A stretch of 52,805 nucleotides of DNA, taken from UBA5734 sp964528645. GTDB taxonomy: Bacteria > Bacillota > Clostridia > Saccharofermentanales > UBA5734. The stretch covers positions 1 to 52,805 of the forward strand of contig CAZGSR010000020.1 of NCBI GenBank assembly GCA_964528645.1, given 5' to 3'. A program made the translations under genes and the position numbers. The notes beneath the pieces are model-generated. The model ran no database searches and had not been told where the DNA came from. It saw only the letters and a list, made by a program, of their open reading frames with translations. This document shows, piece by piece, positions 1 through 8,013 of this stretch (positions are counted from its first letter, which is position 1; each line of letters starts with the position of its first letter).

Positions 1-46
1 TTTCAGTGGGCTTACTTTGTTATGCTTCGTTTTCGTCGTTTTGTTT

Positions 47-790
47 TCACACTAATTCCACCTGGACCAATTGTGCCAGGGCTGCTTCGTCGGCCACAAC
101 CGTGACATCCGGGTGCAGCTGCAGGATCGATCCAGGCACCGTCGGTGTCACAGGTCCGGTCAGGGCTTGCATCAGGATCTCGGCTTTATCACTTCCATTG
201 ACAACCAAAAGGATCTTCCTGGCCTGTATGATCGCCCGGATACCCATCGTGTAGGCAAATTTGGGCATTTCATCCGCGCTGGCGAAGTAGCGGGCATTGG
301 CTTCGATCGTGCGCGCATTGAGCCGGACCTGGTGCGTCATCTTGCCGAAGGCTTCATCAGGCTCGTTGAATCCGATGTGGCCGTTGTGGCCGATGCCCAG
401 CAGCTGCAAATCGATGCCACCGAGTTCGCTGATCAGATGATCGTAGCGGGCACATTCGGCAGCCGGGTCCTCGGCCAGGCCATTGGGCAAATGGGTGTTT
501 TGCTGCTGGATGTTGACCTGGCTGAACAGGTTGGTCTCCATGTAGAAGCGGTAGCTTTGCGGGTGATCCGGCGCCAGACCACAGTATTCGTCGAGATTGA
601 CCGTGCGAACCTTGGCAAAATCGAGGTCCCCCTTGCGGTACCAGTCCGCCAGCTGGCGGTAGACACCGACCGGGGTCGAACCCGTGGCCAGGCCGAGCAC
701 ACTGTCCGGCTTGAGGATCACTTGGGCAGAAATGATATTGGCCGCTTTGCGGCTCATGGCAGCATAATCGGGGGCGGAAATGATTTTCAC
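47..790 (-). CDS. nagB: Glucosamine-6-phosphate deaminase
   Basis: Converts glucosamine-6-phosphate to fructose-6-phosphate and ammonia in the cytoplasm, feeding amino sugars into glycolysis. The 247-residue protein has the full family length. It shows the sugar-phosphate loop GLATGSTP near residue 35, the VNLDEY motif near 65, and the catalytic GIGHNGHIGFNEP segment near 135-147. The start codon is GTG at 790 with AGGTG five bases upstream. No nagA lies upstream: the next gene on this strand is an aldo/keto reductase 157 bases away, and the downstream side leaves the window after 46 bases. The intergenic region carries nested palindromes that may be operators. Function is secure from motifs. 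Confidence 0.97.
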   Translation of the reverse strand: MKIISAPDYAAMSRKAANIISAQVILKPDSVLGLATGSTPVGVYRQLADWYRKGDLDFAKVRTVNLDEYCGLAPDHPQSYRFYMETNLFSQVNIQQQNTHLPNGLAEDPAAECARYDHLISELGGIDLQLLGIGHNGHIGFNEPDEAFGKMTHQVRLNARTIEANARYFASADEMPKFAYTMGIRAIIQARKILLVVNGSDKAEILMQALTGPVTPTVPGSILQLHPDVTVVADEAALAQLVQVELV

Positions 791-947
791 GATAACACCT
801 CAGAATAATTTGTCAGCGACGGCGGCGGTTGTTTTCGAACGGCTTTCATTCAAAGGTAAGATCGATCCTCTGTTCGTGCAAGATTCTTTCCTTAACAAAG
901 AGAATTTGTGCAAATTCTCGAAAGAATCCTCCCGGCCTTTGTCTCAC
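791..947 (-). promoter_or_regulatory. nagB upstream region with nested palindromes
   Basis: Between nagB and the aldo/keto reductase lie two nested inverted repeats. The outer arms are GATTCTTTC (882-890) and GAAAGAATC (920-928). The inner arms are AGAATTTG (901-908) and CAAATTCT (911-918). No T-run follows on the minus strand, so an operator is more likely than a terminator. The binding protein is unknown; no NagR/NagC-type regulator is in the window. Confidence 0.45.
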
Positions 948-1943
948 TCACCCCGTCACCAGCTGCAATTTCACCACGTCATCGCTCATTTTCGCCAAGT
1001 CGCCCCGGTCGAGGACTATCTCCGCGGCCCGGGCGTTTTCTTTGACATGCGAGACTTTGCGCCCACCGCACAGGGCGTTGGTCTGGCCGGACCTGGCGAT
1101 CACCCAGGCGATTGCCAGATGGGAAATGTCGCACCGGTACTTTTCGCACAGCGGTGCCCAGCTATCGAGGACTTCGACCACCTGGATCCGGTTTTCCGGT
1201 TTGTACCATGGATTGCGGTTTCTGACATCACCTTCAGGAACGAGTGTCTCCATGGTGACTTTGCCGCTTAATAGACCTTGCTCTAGCGGCATGTAGGCCT
1301 GGAGCGTGATCTGGTGTTCTTCGCACAGAGGCAGGAGATTCGTTTCCACATCCGTGCGCGTGAGCAGGGAATATTTTTGCTGGATCAGGTCGATCCGGCC
1401 GAATTTCAGGTATTCCTGCACCTGCTCAGCCGTGACATTGGAGACACCGATCGCCCGGATCTTGCCGGCCTGCTTGAGTTCCAACAGGGCTTCCATCGTC
1501 TCAGCGATCGGGGTCTTGAATGGTTCGACGGCCTGCCAGTGGGTAATGAACAGGTCGATGGTGTCCGTGCCCAGATCGCGCAGGCTTTGCTCTGCGCCTG
1601 CGATCACGGCTTTTTTCGACAGGTTGCGGTAAAAACGCTTGCCGTCACGCTCGATCAGGAACGAACCTTCGTCCGTGTCCCAGACAATGCCGCATTTGGT
1701 CGCGATGAGCGCCTCCGAGCGCCGGCCGCGGATCGCCTGGCCGACGAGCTGCTCACTGTGGCCGAGCCCATAGGCTGGCGCCGTGTCGATCCAGTTGATT
1801 CCCACATCAAGCGCAGCCTGGATCGCCTCGATCGCCTGGGCATCGTCACGCCCGCCCCAGCTGGCATCACCACCAGCCGCCCATGTTCCCAACGATACAA
1901 CAGATCCCTGAAGGCCTGACCGGCCGATTTCCCGATAACGCAT
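948..1943 (-). CDS. Aldo/keto reductase
   Basis: A 331-residue NADPH-dependent aldo/keto reductase of the Tas/YajO/IolS type, length typical. The catalytic tetrad is visible: Asp and Tyr in WIDTAPAYGLGHSEQLVG, Lys in IATKCG and His in FITHWQAVEP. The TIM-barrel end has AWVIARSGQTNALCGGRK, the usual coenzyme-binding segment. The ATG at 1943 is chosen because GGAGGT lies six bases upstream and the protein then begins MRYREIGRSG as in homologues; the frame stays open further up to 2045. A TATAAT-like -10 on the minus strand lies at 1999-2004. It is monocistronic or reads toward nagB. The natural substrate cannot be told. Confidence 0.93.
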   Translation of the reverse strand: MRYREIGRSGLQGSVVSLGTWAAGGDASWGGRDDAQAIEAIQAALDVGINWIDTAPAYGLGHSEQLVGQAIRGRRSEALIATKCGIVWDTDEGSFLIERDGKRFYRNLSKKAVIAGAEQSLRDLGTDTIDLFITHWQAVEPFKTPIAETMEALLELKQAGKIRAIGVSNVTAEQVQEYLKFGRIDLIQQKYSLLTRTDVETNLLPLCEEHQITLQAYMPLEQGLLSGKVTMETLVPEGDVRNRNPWYKPENRIQVVEVLDSWAPLCEKYRCDISHLAIAWVIARSGQTNALCGGRKVSHVKENARAAEIVLDRGDLAKMSDDVVKLQLVTG

Positions 1944-2125
1944 GCGACACCTCCGTGCTGAACTGGATTGAGCAAAAGCTTCGTGATTCTCTAATTTCAT
2001 TATACAGAGACACTGAATAACTTCTGCAAATTCACTTGTAAACAATTTCGATCTTCAAATCCAAATTCAACTTTCTAGCTTTGACCATGTTAAACTGGCA
2101 GTAGCAAACATGCAGGCCTATCAGG

Positions 2126-2914
2126 ATGGCAATGGACAAATCACACTTCGAAACCGTTCGGCAACAGTATCTTTCCGGTGTTGGTTCTTCTGGAACCGCT
2201 GGCTTGTCTGCATCGAGCATTGGAACGCTCGGTGAAAAGGCCTTGCACGCGATCGTCAAATCGTACATTGAGCCAGATCCGGCCAATCAGGAAATCAAAA
2301 TCGGCTCTTTCCATGTCGACTGTTTTGACGGCACGCACATTCACGAAATCCAGACACGCCATTTCCACAAGCTCAATGCCAAGCTGGAAACTTTACTGCC
2401 CCGATACCCGGTCACGGTCGTCTATCCCATGCCCGCACGCAAGTGGCTGCTCTGGATTGACCCACTGACCAGTCTGGTCAGCAACCCGCGCCTGTCGCCC
2501 AAGCGCGGCAATCCACCGGATATTTTCCGCGAGCTCTACCGGATCAAAGCCCATTTGGCACATCCCAACTTTTCGCTCCTGATCCTGCTGATTGACCTCG
2601 AGGAGTACCGCCTGCTCAATGGCTGGAGTCATGACCGTAAAAAAGGCTCCCACCGCAGCGATCGTTTGCCTCTTGCGCTGGATAATGAGTTGCGGATCCA
2701 AGCTCCCGCAGATTTTTCACGGTTGCTGCCAGAAGCACTGCCGGATATTTTCACCAGTGCCGACTATGCCAGATCTGCCCGTACCAGTCGCAGCACGGCC
2801 CAGATCGCTTTGAATATCTTACGGTCTCTGGGTGTGATCGAATCCTGCGGCAAAAGCGGCCGCGCTCTAACCTATTGCAGAGTATCCAGCACCAGTCCAG
2901 ATTTTTCACCATGA
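2126..2914 (+). CDS. Conserved hypothetical protein: PD-(D/E)XK-like fold plus C-terminal HTH
   Basis: A 262-residue soluble protein with no signal peptide. I recall similar uncharacterised proteins in Clostridia but cannot name an experimentally defined function. The first half has GEKALH near residue 36, then VDCFDG near 64-69 and HEIQTRHF near 72-79. This E...D...ExQ spacing resembles a PD-(D/E)XK nuclease core with Gln in place of Lys. Further marks are VTVVYP, KWLLWIDP and LIDLEEYRLLNGWS. The last 50 residues (YARSARTSRSTAQIALNILRSLGV) look like a winged helix-turn-helix. A second in-frame ATG at 2132 is also possible. It stands alone, divergent from the aldo/keto reductase. Nuclease activity is only an inference. 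Confidence 0.8.
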   Translation: MAMDKSHFETVRQQYLSGVGSSGTAGLSASSIGTLGEKALHAIVKSYIEPDPANQEIKIGSFHVDCFDGTHIHEIQTRHFHKLNAKLETLLPRYPVTVVYPMPARKWLLWIDPLTSLVSNPRLSPKRGNPPDIFRELYRIKAHLAHPNFSLLILLIDLEEYRLLNGWSHDRKKGSHRSDRLPLALDNELRIQAPADFSRLLPEALPDIFTSADYARSARTSRSTAQIALNILRSLGVIESCGKSGRALTYCRVSSTSPDFSP

Positions 2915-2994
2915 GAAACTGAAACGGTCGTGTAACAGGATGTTAAGAGAAAATTGCGCATTCCCTCTTGTTTGTCAGAAACTTTTTCTGTAAA

Positions 2995-3022
2995 TTGACA
3001 ATCAGGCCCCTGTTATTAAAAT
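2995..3022 (+). promoter_or_regulatory. Putative sigma-A promoter for the pilin-like gene
   Basis: TTGACA at 2995-3000 and TAAAAT at 3017-3022 with a 16-base spacer, 30 bases before the start codon at 3052. Placement and sequence fit a housekeeping promoter. Confidence 0.6.
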
Positions 3023-3051
3023 GCTAGATCCATTTCCAGTGGGAGTGCGCC

Positions 3052-3846
3052 ATGGTGAGCAGAACTGGCCTCAAATCCGGCTTTTCCCTGATCGAACTGG
3101 TTGTTGTCATGGCGATCCTCAGCGTCCTGGCGGCTTTGGCCTTCCTGCTTGTTCCTGCCATGGCCGACAAAGCGCGCGTTTCTACTGACAGGCAAAATAT
3201 TGCCGTTCTTAACAAGGCAACTCAGCATTATTTGTTCAATGCCACCTCACCTAACGCTTTTGAAATTGTTTCCGAAACCAGTACTTCCCGGATGGGTAAA
3301 CTGGTCGAAGCTGGTTTGTTGACTGAACCCGTGATACCGCAGCAAAAGAACAAGGTTTTCGAATGGAACATACTCGAGCAGACCTGGCAGATGGCCGCAG
3401 CCACTTCTGAATCTGAAGCAACACTTCTGCTAACACCCGATGAAGCGCCGGACGGCCGTCCAGAGCCGTCAGATGATTCGATGCCTGCGGGCGACTACGG
3501 CCTGGGCACGGATAGCAAATCCAGTTTCATCACAACGTACACCGGCTCTGGCTCGAGCATCGAAATTCCGCAATCCATCAACGGTGTCACGGTGACCGGT
3601 ATCGCTGCGGGTGTTTTCCAAGGCAAGGGGCTGACTGAAATCACCCTGCCCGCATCCGTCAAGACGATCGAAACAACCGCCTTTCTCGGCAACAACATCA
3701 CCCGGATGACGATTGGCGCCGGCGTATCAATCGCCGACAAAGCATTTTCCGGCAGCGACAAATTCATCGAGACCTACTCAGCGGCTGGGTCAGCCGCCGG
3801 AACTTACGTTTATGAAAAAGGCAAATGGGTCCAAGAGAAAAATTGA
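3052..3846 (+). CDS. Prepilin-like protein with BspA-type leucine-rich tail
   Basis: A 264-residue exported or surface protein. Residues 1-35 carry a class III prepilin signal: KSGFSLIELVVVMAILSVL, with cleavage expected between Gly and Phe and the conserved Glu at position 5 of the mature protein. An alpha-helical stretch (about residues 35-110) resembles a small pilin. An acidic Pro/Ser linker near 130-150 follows, then a BspA-like (LRR_5) repeat: INGVTVTGIAAGVFQGKGLTEITLPASVKTI. No prepilin peptidase, assembly ATPase or other pilin is nearby, so any secretion machinery would be encoded elsewhere. The pairing of pilin head and BspA-like tail is unusual; role in adhesion or as a minor pilin is conjecture. 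Confidence 0.85.
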   Translation: MVSRTGLKSGFSLIELVVVMAILSVLAALAFLLVPAMADKARVSTDRQNIAVLNKATQHYLFNATSPNAFEIVSETSTSRMGKLVEAGLLTEPVIPQQKNKVFEWNILEQTWQMAAATSESEATLLLTPDEAPDGRPEPSDDSMPAGDYGLGTDSKSSFITTYTGSGSSIEIPQSINGVTVTGIAAGVFQGKGLTEITLPASVKTIETTAFLGNNITRMTIGAGVSIADKAFSGSDKFIETYSAAGSAAGTYVYEKGKWVQEKN

Positions 3847-3933
3847 TCTTGCTGTCTGAGTCTTCTTTCGGCATGATGAGGTGAAAGATCCGGACAGGTT
3901 AAATGGCAAAGTTGATCAGCCAAGGAGCATCTC

Positions 3934-4908
3934 ATGCAGACCATCAAAGAGGTCGCCAAAATGGCAGGCGTCGGATTGGGCACCGTTTCACGTGTTCTCA
4001 ACGACTCAGGATATGTCAAGGAGTCTACCAGGCAAAAAGTGCTCGCAGCGGTCGAGGCGCTCCACTATGTCCCCAATGACGTTGCCCGCAATCTGCGCCA
4101 CCAGTCGACGCGTTTTGTCGGTTTGATCATCCCCGCGATCTGGCACCCGTTCTTCTCCAAGCTGGCCTATTTTATCGAACAAGAGCTCTACTTGTCAGAC
4201 TATAAAATGCTTCTGTGCAATTCCGAGCAGGCGCTCGACAAGGAATTGCGCTATTTTGAAATGCTGCAGAAAAGCCAGGTTGCCGGCATCATCATGATTT
4301 CCTACAATGATTTTCCGGAGCCGCAATCCGATCTGCCGATTGTCACGATCGACCGCATCATCTCCCCCCGTTTTCTACATGTTTCTGCTGACAACAGCCA
4401 CGGTGGTGAGCTGGCGGCACAAGCCCTGGTTCAGAGAGGGTGCCGGAAGCTGCTGTTTCTTGGCAGTGCATCGCCGGTCCCCACCGAGGTCAACAACCGG
4501 CGGGAAGCCTTTGTCCGTAAAGCGCGGGAATTGGGCGTCAGCTGTACCGTCTACGAAGAAACCGTTCTGCTGAACCAGGAAATGACTGTGGTCCAGAACT
4601 TTCTCGCCCAAGACATCCCCTTTGATGGTGCATTGACTTCGTCGGACCTCTTTGCAGCTGCCCTGATCAAAGCCATGGGTGACCGTGGACAGGCTTGCCC
4701 GGAAGACTTTCAAGTCATCGGATTCGACGGCATCCAGGACAATCCCTATTTCAAACCCATCCTTGCGACCATCCGGCAGCCCGTTGAAAAAATAGCCCGG
4801 AAAAGCGTCAAAATGCTGCTGGATAAAATCAACAATCCGGCATCTGGTGAAGATACAATCATCGACATCGAATTGTTTACCGGGGAAACCATCAAGCCAA
4901 TCCTCTGA
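3934..4908 (+). CDS. LacI-family transcriptional repressor of the fructoside locus
   Basis: A 324-residue regulator of normal length. Residues 1-55 form the LacI HTH and hinge (TIKEVAKMAGVGLGTVSRVLNDSGYV, then YVPNDVARNLR). The rest is a periplasmic-binding-protein-like effector domain ending FDGIQDNPYFKP and TIRQPVEKIARKSVKML. The start has AGGAG six bases upstream. It sits 231 bases before the GH32 gene in the same direction. A LacI-type operator lies next to the GH32 promoter at 5052-5065, so it probably represses GH32 and the ABC transporter until a fructoside or its derivative binds. The effector is inferred from context, not seen. Confidence 0.93.
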   Translation: MQTIKEVAKMAGVGLGTVSRVLNDSGYVKESTRQKVLAAVEALHYVPNDVARNLRHQSTRFVGLIIPAIWHPFFSKLAYFIEQELYLSDYKMLLCNSEQALDKELRYFEMLQKSQVAGIIMISYNDFPEPQSDLPIVTIDRIISPRFLHVSADNSHGGELAAQALVQRGCRKLLFLGSASPVPTEVNNRREAFVRKARELGVSCTVYEETVLLNQEMTVVQNFLAQDIPFDGALTSSDLFAAALIKAMGDRGQACPEDFQVIGFDGIQDNPYFKPILATIRQPVEKIARKSVKMLLDKINNPASGEDTIIDIELFTGETIKPIL

Positions 4909-5033
4909 AAATCAAGGCCCCCTTCGATCCGTCCTTTTGCGCCGGGTGATTGAATTGTGCATTTTGCATAATATGTCATTCGAATGTTCTATCATAATTT
5001 CTTGTAAATCAGCTATTCCTTTTTCAGTGAAGG

Positions 5034-5065
5034 TGATATAGTAAGCGCATGTGGAAACGTTGCCA
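5034..5065 (+). promoter_or_regulatory. Extended -10 promoter and LacI/CcpA-type operator
   Basis: An extended -10 (TGA then TATAGT, 5034-5042) lies ten bases before TGGAAACGTTGCCA (5052-5065), a near-palindrome of the LacI-family type that also fits the CcpA cre consensus. The site would cover the transcription start, a classic repression position. It may bind the LacI protein at 3934-4908, CcpA, or both. Confidence 0.65.
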
Positions 5066-5139
5066 CTTTTCCACCCTACAGACCTTTCACCAGTCAATCA
5101 TGGGCAAATCCATCACCTTTCTGCGAGGAGGCGAGTTCA

Positions 5140-6540
5140 ATGGCAGCAGTCGAACCAGATATCCGTCCTGTTTACCATTTCACGCCCCGCCAGGGCTGGA
5201 TCAACGATCCGAACGGCCTGGTTTATTTCAAAGGACAGTACCATCTTTTCGCCCAGCACTATCCGCACGATGTCCGCTGGGGTCCCATGCACTGGCTGCA
5301 TGCGGTCAGCGATGACCTGATCCATTGGCAGGAACTCCCCATCGCCCTGACACCGGATGCCGATGGCATGTTTTTTTCCGGGTCAGCCTGGTATGATGCC
5401 GACAATCGCTCTGGTCTGGGAACGACAGAAACCCCACCTCTGCTTCTGTTCTATACGCTAACAGGCGACAGGCCCCAGGCTCAGCACATCGCCTGGTCTA
5501 GCGATGGTATCCACTTTCACTATGACAATCAGAATCCTGTTGTCGAAAATCCCGGCATCGTTGATTTCCGTGACCCGAAAGTTTTTTTTGACCCGAAGGG
5601 GAAACGATTCCATATGGTGGTAGCCGCCGGCGACCATGTTGAGTTTTTTGCTTCAGACAATCTGCGCAGCTGGTCATACACCGGTCAATTCGGGCCAGAG
5701 GGGAACCATTGTCCCGGCGTCTGGGAATGTCCCGACCTTTTTCCGCTGGAGTGTGAAGGGCGGACGTATTGGGTGCTCCTCGTCAGCCATATCCGGCCGC
5801 GCGAGTCCGGTGGCCCCAAAACTCAATACTTCGTGGGTCAGTTCGACGGCCGATCCTTCCACTGCACCCAACCGGAATCAGCCCCCGTCTGGCTGGACCC
5901 TGGCTTGGACAATTATGCGGCTGTTTCTTTTGCCGGCGTCCCCTTTCCGCTTGTCATCGGCTGGGGCAGCAATTGGGACTATGAGACGCGTCTGCCGACG
6001 CAGCACTACAAGGGCCAGATGACCTATCCCCGGGCCTTGCGCCTGGTTGAGACCAGCCAAGGCTTGCGCCTGGCAGCCAGTCCCTGGCCCGATATATCCA
6101 GGTTGAGCCCCTCGCAACCAACCCGGGTGATCGATCAACCTGGCGTCACAAGTGCCCTGGCCAATCCAGCGGTGATCCAGATCCAGGCTCAGGGATCCTT
6201 CCAGTTGCACCTAAGCAATGACTGCGATGAGCGCTGGTCGATCCAGCGAAACGATGATAACGAACTCATTCTCGACCGCCAGTTTGCTACCAAAGACATC
6301 TTTTGGCCAGAGACACCTGATGATGTGTTTAGCCGAGTCAGGATCAACCGCACGAGCAATACCGTTTGCTCGCTCACAGTATTCCTGGACCGGACGAACA
6401 TAGAGGTATTTGCCGATGACGGGCTGATCGCCTGTCACCAGTTGCTTTACGCCCGCCAGCCCTATGACCAGTTGATGGTCGAGGGTGAAGCCACTGTCAC
6501 CGTCCGAGACTTGACCGGAGATGCAAACATCCTGGACTGA
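5140..6540 (+). CDS. Glycoside hydrolase family 32 (beta-fructofuranosidase / fructanase)
   Basis: Hydrolyses terminal beta-fructosyl bonds of sucrose, sucrose-6-phosphate or fructans. The 466-residue protein has the three GH32 landmarks: WINDPNG with the nucleophile Asp23, FRDPKVF with the transition-state Asp, and WECPDLF with the acid/base Glu. A five-bladed propeller is followed by a C-terminal beta-sandwich ending NIEVFADDG. No signal peptide is visible, so it is probably cytoplasmic and acts on imported sugar. GAGGAGG precedes the ATG. It leads an apparent operon with the ABC transporter genes. Because import is by ABC rather than PTS, unphosphorylated sucrose or fructo-oligosaccharide is the likelier substrate. 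Confidence 0.94.
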   Translation: MAAVEPDIRPVYHFTPRQGWINDPNGLVYFKGQYHLFAQHYPHDVRWGPMHWLHAVSDDLIHWQELPIALTPDADGMFFSGSAWYDADNRSGLGTTETPPLLLFYTLTGDRPQAQHIAWSSDGIHFHYDNQNPVVENPGIVDFRDPKVFFDPKGKRFHMVVAAGDHVEFFASDNLRSWSYTGQFGPEGNHCPGVWECPDLFPLECEGRTYWVLLVSHIRPRESGGPKTQYFVGQFDGRSFHCTQPESAPVWLDPGLDNYAAVSFAGVPFPLVIGWGSNWDYETRLPTQHYKGQMTYPRALRLVETSQGLRLAASPWPDISRLSPSQPTRVIDQPGVTSALANPAVIQIQAQGSFQLHLSNDCDERWSIQRNDDNELILDRQFATKDIFWPETPDDVFSRVRINRTSNTVCSLTVFLDRTNIEVFADDGLIACHQLLYARQPYDQLMVEGEATVTVRDLTGDANILD

Positions 6541-6583
6541 CCCCGGCCTGTCTATTCTAGAATGCAAAATTGATGGAGGAAGC

Positions 6584-7939
6584 ATGAAGAACATGAAAAA
6601 ATGGATGTCTCTCGTTCTGATCGTTGCCCTGTTTGCCACCTTGCTGACCGGTTGTGCCAGCCAGGTAACCACCGCTGCACCTGCCGAAACGGCCGCTGGC
6701 GAAACCACCGCTGCACCTGCGGCAAAGTCTGACGTGAAAATTACGTTCCTGAACTCCAAAGGTGAAATCACCGCTCAGCTGGAAGAAGCTGCCAAAGCTT
6801 TTACGGCGGAAACCGGCATCGAAATGGAAATCATCCCCTGTCCGGCCGGTACCTCCCCGTTTGAAACAGCTTCTGCGATGTACAGCTCGGGCAGTGCCCC
6901 GTCGATCCTGATGGTCGACCCCAATGACGTACCGAAGTTCACCGACAAGGTCCTCGACCTGAGCCAGGAAAGCTGGGTTTCCCTGGCCATGCCGGGCGCC
7001 CTGGATGCCGGTTCGGTCGATGGCAAAGTCCTGGCCATGCCTTTGACCGTTGAAGGTTACGGCATCATCGCCAACAAGAAGACCATCGAGACGGCTTCGG
7101 GTGCTGCGTTTGATCCGTCTACGGTCAAAACCTACAGTGATCTGGAAACCCTTTTTGGCAAAATCAGCGCGGCTGGTGTAGCCCCGGTCAAGATCTGCCA
7201 GGAAAACTGGTCACTCGGTGCCCACCTGTTCTCCCAGGTCTACATCAACCAATCCTCTGACCCTGCTGTTGTGCAGAAATTTGTCGACGACCTCAAGGCT
7301 GGCTCTGTCAAACTGATGGACAACAAAGTCTTCGTCGATTTCATGAAAACCTTTGACCTGATGATTGCCAACAACTACGGCAAAGCCGATCCGCTGAACT
7401 TCCGCTATGAAGAAGAGCCGCTCCTTCTGACCTCTGGCCAGGCTGCGATGTGGTACCAGGGTAACTGGACATGGCCGAACTTTGTCGACAGTGCAGCTGC
7501 TGATGACATGGACTATGTCTTCCTGCCGCTCGTCCTGGGCGATGACGCCAATGCCTATGGCAACAGCCAGATCATCGCTGGTGTTTCCAAGGAAATGATG
7601 ATCGACAAAGAGCAGAACTCCCCTGAGCAGCAAGAGGCTGCCAAGCAGTTCCTCAACTGGCTGGTCACCTCTGATGCTGGCCAGAAAGCCATCGCAGTGG
7701 ACATGAAGCTGATCCCGGCCTTCACCGGTTTCGCTTACGCTCCAGAGGATCCGCTGGCCCGTTCCATCCTGACCTACCTCGAAGCCGGCAACACCATGCC
7801 GACCATTGCCACCCTCCCTGCTGACCATTGGGAAAAAATCGGCGGTATTCTCCAGAAATATCTGGCCGAGCAAAGTGCTGGCAAAGGCAATCACGAGACC
7901 CTGGCCCAGGAAATCGAAGCGTACTGGAAAAACACCTGA
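6584..7939 (+). CDS. ABC sugar-binding lipoprotein (CUT1 family), probable fructoside binding
   Basis: A 451-residue extracytoplasmic solute-binding protein. The signal peptide MKNMKKWMSLVLIVALFATL ends in the lipobox LLTGC, so Cys22 is lipidated. A low-complexity Ala/Thr/Glu linker follows, then a family 1 binding-protein fold with GQAAMWYQGNWTWPNF near the ligand-site region. The ATG at 6584 is chosen over an upstream in-frame ATG at 6521 because GGAGG precedes it and the signal peptide begins there. The gap after the GH32 gene is 43 bases. A perfect hairpin follows before the permease genes. Ligand is inferred from the GH32 neighbour. Confidence 0.93.
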   Translation: MKNMKKWMSLVLIVALFATLLTGCASQVTTAAPAETAAGETTAAPAAKSDVKITFLNSKGEITAQLEEAAKAFTAETGIEMEIIPCPAGTSPFETASAMYSSGSAPSILMVDPNDVPKFTDKVLDLSQESWVSLAMPGALDAGSVDGKVLAMPLTVEGYGIIANKKTIETASGAAFDPSTVKTYSDLETLFGKISAAGVAPVKICQENWSLGAHLFSQVYINQSSDPAVVQKFVDDLKAGSVKLMDNKVFVDFMKTFDLMIANNYGKADPLNFRYEEEPLLLTSGQAAMWYQGNWTWPNFVDSAAADDMDYVFLPLVLGDDANAYGNSQIIAGVSKEMMIDKEQNSPEQQEAAKQFLNWLVTSDAGQKAIAVDMKLIPAFTGFAYAPEDPLARSILTYLEAGNTMPTIATLPADHWEKIGGILQKYLAEQSAGKGNHETLAQEIEAYWKNT

Positions 7940-7964
7940 TCTGATTCACTTTGTTCCATCGAGG

Positions 7965-7991
7965 GGCAGCCTGCCAGTCCGGCAGGCTGCC
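7965..7991 (+). promoter_or_regulatory. Intercistronic hairpin between binding-protein and permease genes
   Basis: GGCAGCCTGCC (7965-7975) and GGCAGGCTGCC (7981-7991) form a perfect 11-base-pair stem with a five-base loop. No T-run follows, so it is better read as an mRNA 3'-end stabiliser or partial terminator than a full terminator. It would raise binding-protein mRNA over permease mRNA. Confidence 0.7.
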
Positions 7992-8013
7992 TGCTCATTG
8001 AGGAGGCAGCTCT

